Shown one piece after another: positions 50,622-60,569 of a DNA stretch of 64,000 bases. How positions within the stretch are numbered: the first letter of the stretch is position 1; every line of letters begins with the position of its first letter. The DNA comes from Aeromicrobium sp. 9AM (GTDB taxonomy: Bacteria > Actinomycetota > Actinomycetes > Propionibacteriales > Nocardioidaceae): contig NZ_LR733303.1 in the NCBI RefSeq assembly GCF_902506105.1, positions 496,001-560,000 of the forward strand. The letters run 5' to 3'. The notes under the pieces are model-generated. The model was given only the letters and a program-made list of their open reading frames with translations. It was not told the origin of the DNA and made no database searches. The position numbers and the translations under genes are program-made.

Positions 50622-51017
50622 GTGAGCGCTAACGCCAAGCCGTCCGGCACGGCCCGAATCCTGCTACTCGTGGCGGCCGTGATCGTGGTCGCGGAGGCCA
50701 TCACCTGCCTCGTCCTGGCCGTCATCGGCATCGCGGACCTCGACGGCGACAGCGTCGGCACGGGCATCGGGGTGTCGGTGATCCTGGCGATCTACGGCGG
50801 GTTCCAGGCCTGGGCCGCGTGGCGGGTCAACCTCGGCGACCACTGGGCGCGCAGCCCGCTCGTGGTGACCCAGGTCATCCAGCTCATCATCGCCTTCAAC
50901 CTCGCCGACATACCGGTGTGGATCCCCGTCCTGGTGGGCGCCTCGGCAGCGGTCGCGTTGGCCTGTCTGCTGGCACCCCCGGTCAACCGCGCGCTCGGTG
51001 CTGACCAGCACGTATGA
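50622..51017 (+). CDS. Hypothetical four-helix membrane protein
   Basis: 131 residues from GTG 50622, preceded by TACGCT six bases upstream (leaderless). Four helices: ILLLVAAVIVVAEAITCLVL, VSVILAIYGGFQAWAAWRVN, SPLVVTQVIQLIIAFNLADI, and VLVGASAAVALACLLAPPVN. Common in actinobacteria beside whiB1 or the malic enzyme; no function known. It is divergent from whiB1 across a 157-bp region that holds both promoters. Confidence 0.78.
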   Translation: MSANAKPSGTARILLLVAAVIVVAEAITCLVLAVIGIADLDGDSVGTGIGVSVILAIYGGFQAWAAWRVNLGDHWARSPLVVTQVIQLIIAFNLADIPVWIPVLVGASAAVALACLLAPPVNRALGADQHV

Positions 51018-51047
51018 GAGACTGACAGCCGGGCACAACCCGTGTGA

Positions 51048-51063
51048 CCCTGCTTCGGCGGGG
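51048..51063 (+). terminator. UUCG-loop hairpin before malic enzyme
   Basis: CCCTGC-TTCG-GCGGGG, a 6-bp stem (one G-T pair) with a stable UUCG tetraloop, 30 bases after the membrane-protein stop. Either a terminator or a leader structure of the malic enzyme mRNA. Confidence 0.4.
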
Positions 51064-51146
51064 AGCAACGAGCGGCATACTTGCCGCGCCGGCGACCTGA
51101 TCGGTCCCGATGAGAACGTACGGAACGGCCCCGAGGGATAGCCACC

Positions 51147-52346
<1,200 letters not shown>

Positions 52347-52363
52347 TCAACCACAGGAGCCGC

Positions 52364-53332
52364 ATGTTCGCCGTCTACGCAGGCACGATCGATCCCAAGG
52401 ACCCGCTGAGCGGGCTCGTCGTGGGCGAGCGCCCCGACCCGGAGGTGCCGGACGGCTGGACGACCGTGACGGTCAAGGCAGCATCGATCAACCACCACGA
52501 CGTGTGGAGCCTGCGTGGTGTGGGCCTGCGCGAGGAGTCGCTGCCGATGATCCTCGGCTGCGACGCCGCGGGGCTCGACGAGGACGGCAACGAGGTGCTC
52601 GTGCACGCCGTCATCAGCGACCCGTCGTGGCGCGGTGACGAGACGCTCGACCCCAAGCGGTCGTTGCTCTCCGAGCGCCACCAGGGCACGTTCGCCGAGA
52701 AGGTCGCGGTGCCGACCCGCAACGTCGTCCCGAAGCCGGCCGGCCTGTCGTTCGCCGAGGCTGCCTGCCTGCCGACCGCGTGGCTGACGGCGTACCGCAT
52801 GCTCTTCACCCAGTCGGGCCTGCAGCAGGGCGACACCGTGCTGGTGCAGGGTGCCGGTGGTGGTGTCGCCACGGCCGCGATCACGCTGGCGCGGGCCGCG
52901 GGCTTCCGTGTCTACGCGACGAGCCGCGACGAGGACAAGCGCGACAAGGCACTCGAGATCGGCGCCCACGAGGCGTTCGAGTCCGGTGCGCGGCTGCCGA
53001 GCAAGGTCGACGCAGTCATCGAGACCGTGGGAGCGGCGACCTGGTCGCACTCGGTCAAGTCGATGCGCCCGGGCGGCACGATCGTCATCGCGGGCGCTAC
53101 GTCGGGCGACGCCCCGTCACACGCCGAGCTGACCCGGATCTTCTTCCAGCAGATGCGCGTGCACGGCTCGACGATGGGCACGCGCGACGAGCTGCACCGG
53201 CTCGCGCAGTTCATGGACGTCACCGGCACCCGCCCGCTGATCGACCGGGAGATCCCGATGGCCGATGCCGCCGACGGCCTCGCCTCGGTCATCGACGGCG
53301 ACGTCTTCGGCAAGATCGTCCTGACGCTCTAG
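52364..53332 (+). CDS. Zinc-binding-type dehydrogenase / quinone reductase-like
   Basis: 322 residues, MDR fold. SINHHDVWSLRGVGLREESL and LGCDAAGLDEDGNEVLVHAV form the catalytic domain; VLVQGAGGGVATAAITLARA then VYATSRDEDKRDKALEIGAH the NADPH site. No zinc ligands are evident despite the usual family name. Close downstream of the malic enzyme, so likely the same transcript. Substrate unknown. Confidence 0.85.
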   Translation: MFAVYAGTIDPKDPLSGLVVGERPDPEVPDGWTTVTVKAASINHHDVWSLRGVGLREESLPMILGCDAAGLDEDGNEVLVHAVISDPSWRGDETLDPKRSLLSERHQGTFAEKVAVPTRNVVPKPAGLSFAEAACLPTAWLTAYRMLFTQSGLQQGDTVLVQGAGGGVATAAITLARAAGFRVYATSRDEDKRDKALEIGAHEAFESGARLPSKVDAVIETVGAATWSHSVKSMRPGGTIVIAGATSGDAPSHAELTRIFFQQMRVHGSTMGTRDELHRLAQFMDVTGTRPLIDREIPMADAADGLASVIDGDVFGKIVLTL

Positions 53333-53344
53333 TCACCGAGATTC

Positions 53345-53401
53345 GGCGGCGCATCAACCGTTCTGCAGCCGCAAGGCCATTGGAATGGTTGATGTGCCGC
53401 C
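53345..53401. repeat. Long intergenic inverted repeat
   Basis: Arms of 19 bases (53345-53363 and 53383-53401) with two mismatches, both G-U-compatible on the plus strand, around a 19-base loop. It lies between a dehydrogenase and the convergent DUF6104 gene. It may be a terminator or a structured repeat element. Confidence 0.6.
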
Positions 53402-53419
53402 ACATCTTGGTCGCAGACC

Positions 53420-53596
53420 TTATTCGTCCTCGTCGTCGAGCCGCGCCAACCAGGTGGCCAGGCGCTCGACCGGGATCTCGAACTCGGGGTTGAGGTCGAC
53501 GAACTCGACGAGGCGCTCGGAGAGCCAGGCGAAGGTGACCTCTTCGTCACCTCGCCGGCTCTGGAGCTCCTCGATCCCGCGGTCCGTGAAGTACAT
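53420..53596 (-). CDS. DUF6104 family small protein
   Basis: 58 residues: MYFTDRGIEELQSRRGDEEV then TFAWLSERLVEFVDLNPEFE and IPVERLATWLARLDDEDE. Conserved in actinobacteria immediately after kgd, here 3 bases beyond its stop. The conservation of position suggests a partner or regulator of the 2-oxoglutarate complex, but no function is established. Missed by length cut-offs. Confidence 0.85.
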   Translation of the reverse strand: MYFTDRGIEELQSRRGDEEVTFAWLSERLVEFVDLNPEFEIPVERLATWLARLDDEDE

Positions 53597-53599
53597 CGA

Positions 53600-56500
53600 T
53601 CAGCTGAAGGCCTGCTGCATCAGCGTGGCCTGCTCCTCGACGTGCCGGTTGTGCGAACCGACCGACGGCGCCGACGACTCCGGGCGCGAGACCCGGAGCA
53701 GCGGGAGACCGTCGAACTCGCCGCTGAAGTGCAGCGCGACGTGCGGCCACGGACCCTGGTTGGCCGGCTCGTCCTGCACCCAGCGCACCTCGCGGGCGTT
53801 GACGAACTGGCCGACCGCCGCGTTGAGCTCCGACGTGGGACGCGGGTAGAGCTGCTCGAGGCGCACGATCGCGGTGCGGGACTGGCCCGACTCGCGCTTC
53901 TCGCGCTCGGCGAACAGGTCCCAGGCGATCTTGCCCGAGCAGACCAGCACGCGCTCGACCTTGGACGCGTCGACCGAGTCGTCGCCGATGACCGGGCGGA
54001 ACTTGCCCGACGTGAAGTCGTCGGGCTGCGAGGCCGCGGCCTTGCTCCGCAGCATCGACTTCGGCGTGAAGACGATCAGCGGGCGGTGCTGCGTCTGCAG
54101 GTTCTGCCGGCGCAGCAGGTGGAAGTACGACGCGGGGGTCGAGGGCTGCGCGAGCGTCATGGCGTCGTTGGCGCACAGCTCGAGGAACCGCTCGATGCGA
54201 GCCGACGTGTGGTCGGGCCCCTGGCCCTCGTGGCCGTGCGGCAGGAGCAGCACGACGCCGGACTTCTGGCCCCACTTGCTCTCACCGGCCGAGATGTACT
54301 CGTCGATGACCGACTGGGCGCCGTTGACGAAGTCGCCGAACTGCGCCTCCCAGATCGTGAGCGCCTCGGGACGGGCGACGGAGTAGCCGTACTCGAAGCC
54401 CAGCGCGGCGTACTCGCTCAGCAGGGAGTCGTAGATGTAGAACGTGGCCTGGTCGTCGCCGACGTTGGACAGCGGCGTCCACTCGTTGGCGTTGGTGCGG
54501 TCGATGATCGTCGCGAACCGCGAGGAGAACGTGCCGCGTCGCGAGTCCTGACCGGCGAGGCGTACGGGCCGGCCGTCGAGCAGCAACGAGCCGAGCGCCA
54601 GGATCTCTCCGGTGCCCCAGTCGATCGGGCCTGCGCTGATCGACTGCGCCCGGCGCTGCAGCTGCGGCAGCACCTTGGGGTGGACCGTGAAGCCCTCGGG
54701 CACATTGGTGTAGGAGTCCGCGATCGCCTTCATGGTCTCGGGCGTGATCGCCGTCAACAGCTCGCCGGCGTGCTCGGGCTTGTCGGGGTAGTCAGGCGTA
54801 CGCATGTAGCCGGGGTCGGTCGTGCTCTCCTTGACCTCGGCGAAGTTGCGCTCGAGCTGCGCCTGGTAGTCGCTGAGTGCGGCCTCGGCCTCCTCCAGCG
54901 TGATGTCGCCACGACCGACCAGCGCCTCGGTGTAGAGCTTGCGCACCGACTTCTTGGCGTTGATCGTGTCGTACATCAGTGGCTGGGTGAAGCTGGGGTC
55001 GTCGCCCTCGTTGTGACCGCGGCGGCGGTAGCAGACCAGGTCGATGACGATGTCCTTGTGGAACGTCCGGCGGTACTCGTAGGCCAGGTGCGCCACGCGG
55101 ATGCAGGCCTCGGGATCGTCGCCGTTGACGTGGAAGACCGGCGCCTGGATCATCCGGGCGACGTCGGTGCAGTACGTCGAGGAGCGCGACGACGACGGTG
55201 CCGTCGTGAAGCCCACCTGGTTGTTGACGATCAGGTGGATCGTGCCGCCCGTGCGGTAGCCGCGCAGCTGCGAGAGGTTGAGCGTCTCGGCGACCACGCC
55301 CTGCCCGGCGAAAGCGGCGTCGCCGTGCACGAGCACGGGGAGGACGGGGTACTCGGCACCACGGTTGAGCCGGTCCTGCTTGGCGCGGGCGATGCCCTCG
55401 AGCACGGGGTCGACGACCTCGAGGTGCGACGGGTTGGCCGCGACCGAGACCTTGATCTTGTCGCCGTTGCCGGAGGTGAACTCACCCTCGACGCCGAGGT
55501 GGTACTTGACGTCACCGGAGCCCTGGACCGTACGCGGGTCGATGTTGCCCTCGAACTCGCGGAACACCGAGCCGGCGTGCTTGCCTGCGATGTTGACGAG
55601 CACGTTGAGCCGGCCGCGGTGCGCCATGCCGATGCAGACCTCGTCGAGCTGGTCGGCGGCGGCCGCCTCGCAGATCTCGTCGAGCACGGGGACCGTGGTC
55701 TCGCCGCCCTCGAGGCTGAAGCGCTTCTGGCCGACGAACTTGGTCTGCAGGAACGTCTCGAAGGCCTCGGCCTGGTTGAGCTTCTGCAGGATCCGCAGCT
55801 GCTCCTCGCGGGGCGGCTTGGTGTGCGGGCGCTCGATGCGCTCCTGGAACCAGGCGCGCTCGTCGGGATCCTGGATGTGCATGTACTCCAGGCCGATCGT
55901 GCGGGCGTAGGAGTCGCGCAGGATGCCGAGGATCTCGCGCAGCTTCATGAAGCGCTTGTCGGTCTTGAACGACCCGGTGGCGAACTCGCGGTCGAGGTCC
56001 CACAGCGTCAGGCCGTGCGACGCCGTGTCGAGGTCGGCGTGGCTGCGCGGCCGGTTGTCGAGCGGGTTGGTGTCGGCCATCAGGTGACCGCGTACGCGGA
56101 ACGCGTGGATCAGCTCGAGGACGCGGGCCTGCTTGTGCACCTCGTCGTCGTGGCTGACCGCGATGTCCTGGGCCCAGCGGATCGGCTCGTAGGGGATCTT
56201 GAGGGCGCGGAAGATCTCGTCGTAGAAGTTCTCCTCGCCGAGCAGCAGGGCGTGGATCTTCTTGAGGAACTCGCCGGACTGCGCACCCTGGATGACGCGG
56301 TGGTCATAGGTCGAGGTCAGCGTCATCATCTTGGAGATGGCCATCTGCGCGAGCGTGTGCTCGCTGGCGCCCTGGAACTCCGGCGGGTACTCCATCGAGC
56401 CGACGCCGATGATGACGCCCTGGCCCTGCATGAGGCGGGGGATCGAGTGGTTCGTGCCGATGCCGCCGGGGTTGGTGAGGCTGACCGTGGTGCCCTGGAA

Positions 56501-57469
56501 GTCCAGCACCTCGAGCTTGCCGTCGCGCGCCTTGCGGACCATCGACTCGTACGCTGCCCAGAACTCGGCGAAGCCCATCGTCTCGGCGGCCTTGATCGAG
56601 GGCACCAGCAGGGTGCGCGAGCCGTCGGGCTTCTTGAGGTCGATCGCGAGGCCGAAGTTGATGTGCTCGGGCTTGAGCTGGTTGGGCTTGCCGTTGACGA
56701 CCTCGAAGCCGGTGTTCATCTCCGGCATGGACTTGAGCGCCTTGACGATGGCCCAGCCGATGAGGTGCGTGAACGACACCTTGCCGCCTCGCGCACGAGC
56801 GAGGTGGTTGTTGATCACGATGCGGTTGTCGAACAGCAGCTTGACGGGAACCGAGCGCACACTCGTCGCGGTCGGGACGGCGAGGCTGGCGTCCATGTTG
56901 GCGACGGTGCGGGCGGCGGCGCCGCGCAGCACGACGTTCTCGACCTCGCCGGGTCCGGTCCTGGGCGCGTCGGCAGTCTTGGCGTTGGGCGTCGCCGGGG
57001 GCGTGGCCGGTGCCTTGGGGGCATCGGTCACGGGCGGCACGGGCGCCGGGGGATCGACGTGTGACGGCGCGGCGATCTGGCTCTGCGCGGGAGTCACGGT
57101 CGCGGGCTCGGTCTTGGGTGCCGGGGGAGCCGACGACGTCGGAGCCGTCGGTGCCGGACTGGGGGCCGCGGTCGGAGCTGGTTCGGTCTTGGCGGCCGGC
57201 TCAGCGGCGGCGGGCTTCTCGGCCGGTTCGGCCGGTTCGGCCTTGGCGGCAGGTGCCTGCGTGGCGGTCGTGCTGGCCGCGCCGTTGGCTGAGGTGCCGT
57301 TGGTGGAGGCCCCGTTGGCCAGCGCCGCACCATCGCCGGTCTGGAAGAACGTCACCCACGTGGCGTCGACCGATGCGGGATCCTGCCGGAACCGCTCGTA
57401 CATCTCTTCGACGAGCCACTGGTTGGTGCCGAAATCAGGGGTTGAATGGTCTTGTGAGGACTCGGCCAC
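53600..57469 (-). CDS. kgd: Multifunctional 2-oxoglutarate decarboxylase/dehydrogenase E1-E2 (Kgd)
   Basis: 1289 residues from GTG 57469, where the usual N-terminus (DFGTNQWLVEEMYERFRQDP) begins shortly after; TTG 57526 is a longer option. Order: N-terminal subunit-like region, Ala/Pro/Thr linker, E2-type acyltransferase (DHRVIQGAQSGEFLKKI, catalytic His), then the ThDP-binding E1o half (GDAAFAGQGVVAETLNLSQL, NNQVGFTT) and C-terminal transketolase-like domain. No lipoyl domain, as expected of the actinobacterial fused enzyme. It feeds the TCA cycle from 2-oxoglutarate and is restrained by GarA/OdhI-type proteins in relatives. Confidence 0.95.
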   Translation of the reverse strand: MAESSQDHSTPDFGTNQWLVEEMYERFRQDPASVDATWVTFFQTGDGAALANGASTNGTSANGAASTTATQAPAAKAEPAEPAEKPAAAEPAAKTEPAPTAAPSPAPTAPTSSAPPAPKTEPATVTPAQSQIAAPSHVDPPAPVPPVTDAPKAPATPPATPNAKTADAPRTGPGEVENVVLRGAAARTVANMDASLAVPTATSVRSVPVKLLFDNRIVINNHLARARGGKVSFTHLIGWAIVKALKSMPEMNTGFEVVNGKPNQLKPEHINFGLAIDLKKPDGSRTLLVPSIKAAETMGFAEFWAAYESMVRKARDGKLEVLDFQGTTVSLTNPGGIGTNHSIPRLMQGQGVIIGVGSMEYPPEFQGASEHTLAQMAISKMMTLTSTYDHRVIQGAQSGEFLKKIHALLLGEENFYDEIFRALKIPYEPIRWAQDIAVSHDDEVHKQARVLELIHAFRVRGHLMADTNPLDNRPRSHADLDTASHGLTLWDLDREFATGSFKTDKRFMKLREILGILRDSYARTIGLEYMHIQDPDERAWFQERIERPHTKPPREEQLRILQKLNQAEAFETFLQTKFVGQKRFSLEGGETTVPVLDEICEAAAADQLDEVCIGMAHRGRLNVLVNIAGKHAGSVFREFEGNIDPRTVQGSGDVKYHLGVEGEFTSGNGDKIKVSVAANPSHLEVVDPVLEGIARAKQDRLNRGAEYPVLPVLVHGDAAFAGQGVVAETLNLSQLRGYRTGGTIHLIVNNQVGFTTAPSSSRSSTYCTDVARMIQAPVFHVNGDDPEACIRVAHLAYEYRRTFHKDIVIDLVCYRRRGHNEGDDPSFTQPLMYDTINAKKSVRKLYTEALVGRGDITLEEAEAALSDYQAQLERNFAEVKESTTDPGYMRTPDYPDKPEHAGELLTAITPETMKAIADSYTNVPEGFTVHPKVLPQLQRRAQSISAGPIDWGTGEILALGSLLLDGRPVRLAGQDSRRGTFSSRFATIIDRTNANEWTPLSNVGDDQATFYIYDSLLSEYAALGFEYGYSVARPEALTIWEAQFGDFVNGAQSVIDEYISAGESKWGQKSGVVLLLPHGHEGQGPDHTSARIERFLELCANDAMTLAQPSTPASYFHLLRRQNLQTQHRPLIVFTPKSMLRSKAAASQPDDFTSGKFRPVIGDDSVDASKVERVLVCSGKIAWDLFAEREKRESGQSRTAIVRLEQLYPRPTSELNAAVGQFVNAREVRWVQDEPANQGPWPHVALHFSGEFDGLPLLRVSRPESSAPSVGSHNRHVEEQATLMQQAFS

Positions 57470-57644
57470 AGCCTCGATCGCCTCTTCCGAATTGTGTGCT
57501 GGCGCGCGTGCGAAAACTACCTTCAACAGGGTAACGCGGCGCCCCATCCGGCTGCAGGCAGGTTCGCACTGCAATTCCCGGTGATCTTCACCGCGGCACA
57601 CGCCGACGTGGTGGATCTCACCTTTTGCGCGAGCAGACCGCCGG

Positions 57645-58691
57645 TCAGTCGGCCAGCACGAGCACCGGTTCGCGGTCGACGAAGGCACCGAATGCCGCCA
57701 CTTCGGCATCGAGCGCACGGCGGACCGGGCCGCTGAGTCGCGGCGGATGGTCGACGACGACCGTGACGGCCTTGGCGGTGACGGTGCGCGACCACCGGGC
57801 GCACAGCCGGCCCTCGATCATGAGCAACCCGCTGCCGCGCATGACGTCGTCGACCGTGCCGTCGAATCCGGCATAGTCCTCGGGGTCGCGCGCGTAGGAG
57901 ATGTACTCGTCGAAGTTGGACAGCAGCATGACCCGCGGCACCTCGGCGTCGACCGGCCCGTCGAGCGTCCAGTACGCCTGGCCGTCGACGTCGAGCGGCC
58001 GAAGCTCTCCGAGCTCGATGGCCCGCCGGCTGTCGGTCAGCGTCAGGCTGGTCCACCACGCAAGGTCCTTGTCACGGAACGGGCCGTGACCCTGCGCGTA
58101 GCGGCGGGCGGCGGCTGCGAGCAGCTCGTCGTACGTCTGCTCGACCGTGGTCGGTGCCAGTGCGACGTAGGTGTGCTGCTTGCCCCGCATGGGCCCGTTG
58201 GCCGCGAGCAGGCTGATCTCGGCGTTCATGAGCTGGTGCACGAGGAAGCGGCCGTCGCCCAGGAGGCCGGCCTCGACGAGGGCGGCGCCGAGCTCCGCCC
58301 TCGTGTGCGGTGCCCCGTCGGCGAGCGTGGCATGGATGACCTCCAGGCCTTGGTCGATGAGGTGCTGGCCGAGACCCATCGCCGCCCAGCTCGAGTTCAT
58401 GAGTCTGCGGATGCGGGGCGCGGTGAGGGTCATCAGCCAGTGCAGGTCGGCGGGGTCGACGTAGTGCCACGTCGGCCGCAGGATGTGCGTGCGCAGGAAG
58501 TCGCCGCGCTCGAACACGGCCTGCGCGTCCGCGAGCGTCAGTCCGGTGGTGCGGCGGGCCACGGCCCACAGCGCCATGTCGTGCAGCTGCGACTGGACAC
58601 ACCCGAGGTGACGTACGACGTCGGCGGCCGAATCGAATCGCGGCGAGACCAGGCCTTGGGCGTGCAGGCGTCCCGGGATGGTTGGCTTCAC
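57645..58691 (-). CDS. Winged-helix DNA glycosylase-like protein (AlkZ/YcaQ family)
   Basis: 348 residues from GTG 58691. The HTH_42 fold: VVRHLGCVQSQLHDMALWAV (with the QSQ motif typical of AlkZ-like enzymes), FERGDFLRTHILRPTWHYVD and LLSNFDEYISYARDPEDYAG near the end. AlkZ-type proteins unhook interstrand crosslinks; the wider family is also found without activity known. Encoded upstream of kgd on the same strand with a 175-bp gap that likely holds the kgd promoter. Confidence 0.8.
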   Translation of the reverse strand: MKPTIPGRLHAQGLVSPRFDSAADVVRHLGCVQSQLHDMALWAVARRTTGLTLADAQAVFERGDFLRTHILRPTWHYVDPADLHWLMTLTAPRIRRLMNSSWAAMGLGQHLIDQGLEVIHATLADGAPHTRAELGAALVEAGLLGDGRFLVHQLMNAEISLLAANGPMRGKQHTYVALAPTTVEQTYDELLAAAARRYAQGHGPFRDKDLAWWTSLTLTDSRRAIELGELRPLDVDGQAYWTLDGPVDAEVPRVMLLSNFDEYISYARDPEDYAGFDGTVDDVMRGSGLLMIEGRLCARWSRTVTAKAVTVVVDHPPRLSGPVRRALDAEVAAFGAFVDREPVLVLAD

Positions 58692-58787
58692 GGGCCCAGC
58701 ATCTCGTACGAACCCGACGTTTTGCGTACGCGTGCGGGCGGTGCAATAGGCTCGCGTGGCGAGAACCCAAGACGAAGGTGGAGATCG

Positions 58788-59384
58788 ATGAGTACTGGGA
58801 CGACCTCAGGACGCAACCGGCTCGTGGTGCCGGCCGCAGCAGGAGCCATCCTGCTGGTCATCATCATCGGGATCTTCCTGGTCAGCAACGGCGACGACGA
58901 CACCCCGGCGGCGCCCAAGGCGACCAAGACCACGGCAGCTCCGAAGAAGGCGCCGCAGGACAAGCTCAAGGGCTCCGGCGACGCGCCGAAGGCGATCACG
59001 ATCAAGACCGCCACGGTCGCGCGCGGGTCCACGGTGTTCGCCGTCGGTGCCGAGCTCCCGGACATCGACCTCAAGAAGATCGACACCGTCAACCTGATGC
59101 TGGGCCAGGACAACGGGGAGGAGCTGTGGCGTGTGACGACGTTCCAGGACTCCCGCGGCGGCTTCGTGTTCCCGCAGTTCTACCGCGTCAAGGACGGCAA
59201 GGACGAGCAGTTCGCGTGCACCGCCGGTATGCGGATCAAGGGTGTGCAGCTCACCATGAACGTGCCGCTGAGGTGCCTGGACGATCCCGAGAAGCCGCTG
59301 CGTGCGCGCCTCGAGATCACTGACCGCGATGGCGGCGAGGAGAAGACCTCGACCTCCAAGGCGCTCAGCGCTCCCAAGGCCTAG
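58788..59384 (+). CDS. Membrane-anchored hypothetical protein
   Basis: 198 residues from ATG 58788, with GGTGGAG upstream. One N-terminal transmembrane helix (LVVPAAAGAILLVIIIGIFL), an Ala/Lys/Pro linker (TPAAPKATKTTAAPKKAPQD), then an extracytoplasmic beta domain with a Cys pair (FACTAG and RCLDD). No family recognised. Its stop codon is part of a short 7-bp tandem repeat. Confidence 0.7.
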   Translation: MSTGTTSGRNRLVVPAAAGAILLVIIIGIFLVSNGDDDTPAAPKATKTTAAPKKAPQDKLKGSGDAPKAITIKTATVARGSTVFAVGAELPDIDLKKIDTVNLMLGQDNGEELWRVTTFQDSRGGFVFPQFYRVKDGKDEQFACTAGMRIKGVQLTMNVPLRCLDDPEKPLRARLEITDRDGGEEKTSTSKALSAPKA

Positions 59385-59408
59385 GGCCTAGGGCCTAGGG
59401 ACTAGGGC
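59378..59408. repeat. Seven-base tandem repeat across a stop codon
   Basis: Four near-identical units GGCCTAG/GGACTAG from 59378. The first TAG is the stop of the membrane protein; later units lie between the convergent genes. A simple repeat prone to slippage. Confidence 0.75.
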
Positions 59409-59845
59409 GTCTCGAGGGCCGCGTCGAGGGTGATGTCGACTCCGGCCAGCGCCTTGCTGATCGGACAGCCGACCTTGGCAGCGTGCGCCGCCTCGAGGAA
59501 GCCTGCCTCGTCGATGCCGTCGACCTCGCCACGTACCTTCAAGACGATGCCCGTGAGCTTGAAGCCACCCTCGGGATCAGGGCCGAGGGTCACCTCCGCC
59601 GTGATCTCCATCGACTGCGGAGTGGCGTCTCGTGCGTTCAGCTGACCGGCGAGCGACATGGCGTAGCAGGCCGAGTGAGCCGCGCCGACGAGCTCTTCGG
59701 GGTTCGTGACCCCGCCGCCGTCGTCCGACGCGCGCTTGGGGAACGAGACCTCGAACGTGCCGAGGCCCGAGCTGGTGAGCTCGACCTGTCCGGAGCCGTC
59801 CTGCAGGCCGCCGTCCCAGGCGGTGCGAGCTGTGCGTGTGGGCAT
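59402..59845 (-). CDS. OsmC/Ohr family peroxiredoxin
   Basis: 147 residues from ATG 59845. Two active cysteines: AAHSACYAMSLAGQL and AKVGCPISKALAG, with PEELVGAAHSAC and the LGPDPEGGFKL strand typical of OsmC. It reduces organic hydroperoxides using thiols. The N-terminal 18 residues of the longer frame are ignored because no ribosome site precedes them. Divergent from the ECF sigma gene, 169 bp away. Confidence 0.92.
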   Translation of the reverse strand: MPTRTARTAWDGGLQDGSGQVELTSSGLGTFEVSFPKRASDDGGGVTNPEELVGAAHSACYAMSLAGQLNARDATPQSMEITAEVTLGPDPEGGFKLTGIVLKVRGEVDGIDEAGFLEAAHAAKVGCPISKALAGVDITLDAALETP

Positions 59846-60014
59846 CGTGAAACCTTCTTCCGTCGGGTGTCCCACCGACGCTACTGCGAGGGGTTGCACG
59901 CGAACAGGTCAGAAAGTGTCGAGGCAGTGAAACATTCGGGCCGTGCTGCGGCATGTACGTGATGTCATGTCCACATCGACCGGAGGTTGTCACACCCATG
60001 ATCGAAGTCCCCAC

Positions 60015-60569
60015 GTGAAGTCCGACGCCGAGCTCCTCGCGTCGTCGGGGCACGACCCGCAGGCGTTCCGCCAGCTCTACGACCGCTACGCCGAGGCCAT
60101 CCACGCGTTCCTGCTCCGCCGTACGTCCGACCGCGAGGCCGCTCTCGACCTCACCGCCGAGACGTTCGCCCAGGTGTGGACGTCGCGGCACCGGTTCGTC
60201 GACCAGAAGGGCGGCTCGGCCGGACCGTGGCTGTTCGGCGTGGCTCGCAACGTCCTGCTGAGGTCGGCTCGCGAGCGCCGGCTGATCAGCGAGGCCAGCG
60301 CAGCCCTGCGGATCACCCACGGTCGCTCGTCCGTCACGCCGGACACCTCATGGGTCGACGGCATGGACGCCGACCTCGAGACCGCCCTGGCGAGCTTGCC
60401 CGATGCCCAGCGCATCGCGGTCGAGCTGCGCGTCCTCGACGATCGCCCGTACGACGAGGTCGCCGAGGCGCTCGACTGCACGCCGACCGCGGCCCGCATC
60501 CGCGTGTCTCGTGGCCTGGCCCGCATGCGGACCTCACTCCAGCCCGTCTCGAACCCCAAGGAATCCTGA
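60015..60569 (+). CDS. ECF-type RNA polymerase sigma factor
   Basis: 184 residues from GTG 60015. Region 2: FRQLYDRYAEAIHAFLLRRT, DLTAETFAQVW, GPWLFGVARNVLLRSARERR; region 4: LPDAQRIAVELRVLDDRPYD with helix-turn-helix EALDCTPTAARIRVSRGLAR. A six-codon frame (ATG 59998, GGAGG upstream) ends in the TGA that overlaps this GTG, which could couple translation; ATG 59967 is an alternative longer start. The next gene overlaps and encodes a single-span membrane protein. Confidence 0.86.
   Translation: MKSDAELLASSGHDPQAFRQLYDRYAEAIHAFLLRRTSDREAALDLTAETFAQVWTSRHRFVDQKGGSAGPWLFGVARNVLLRSARERRLISEASAALRITHGRSSVTPDTSWVDGMDADLETALASLPDAQRIAVELRVLDDRPYDEVAEALDCTPTAARIRVSRGLARMRTSLQPVSNPKES

Noticed and set aside
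53642-57064. Very long open frame on the plus strand opposite kgd
   Set aside because: It is antisense to a clear Kgd coding sequence, has no domain, and its length is a by-product of high GC third positions.
59378-59408. Short repeat as a possible CRISPR or attachment site
   Set aside because: Units are seven bases without spacers, and no integrase, cas gene or second copy was seen.
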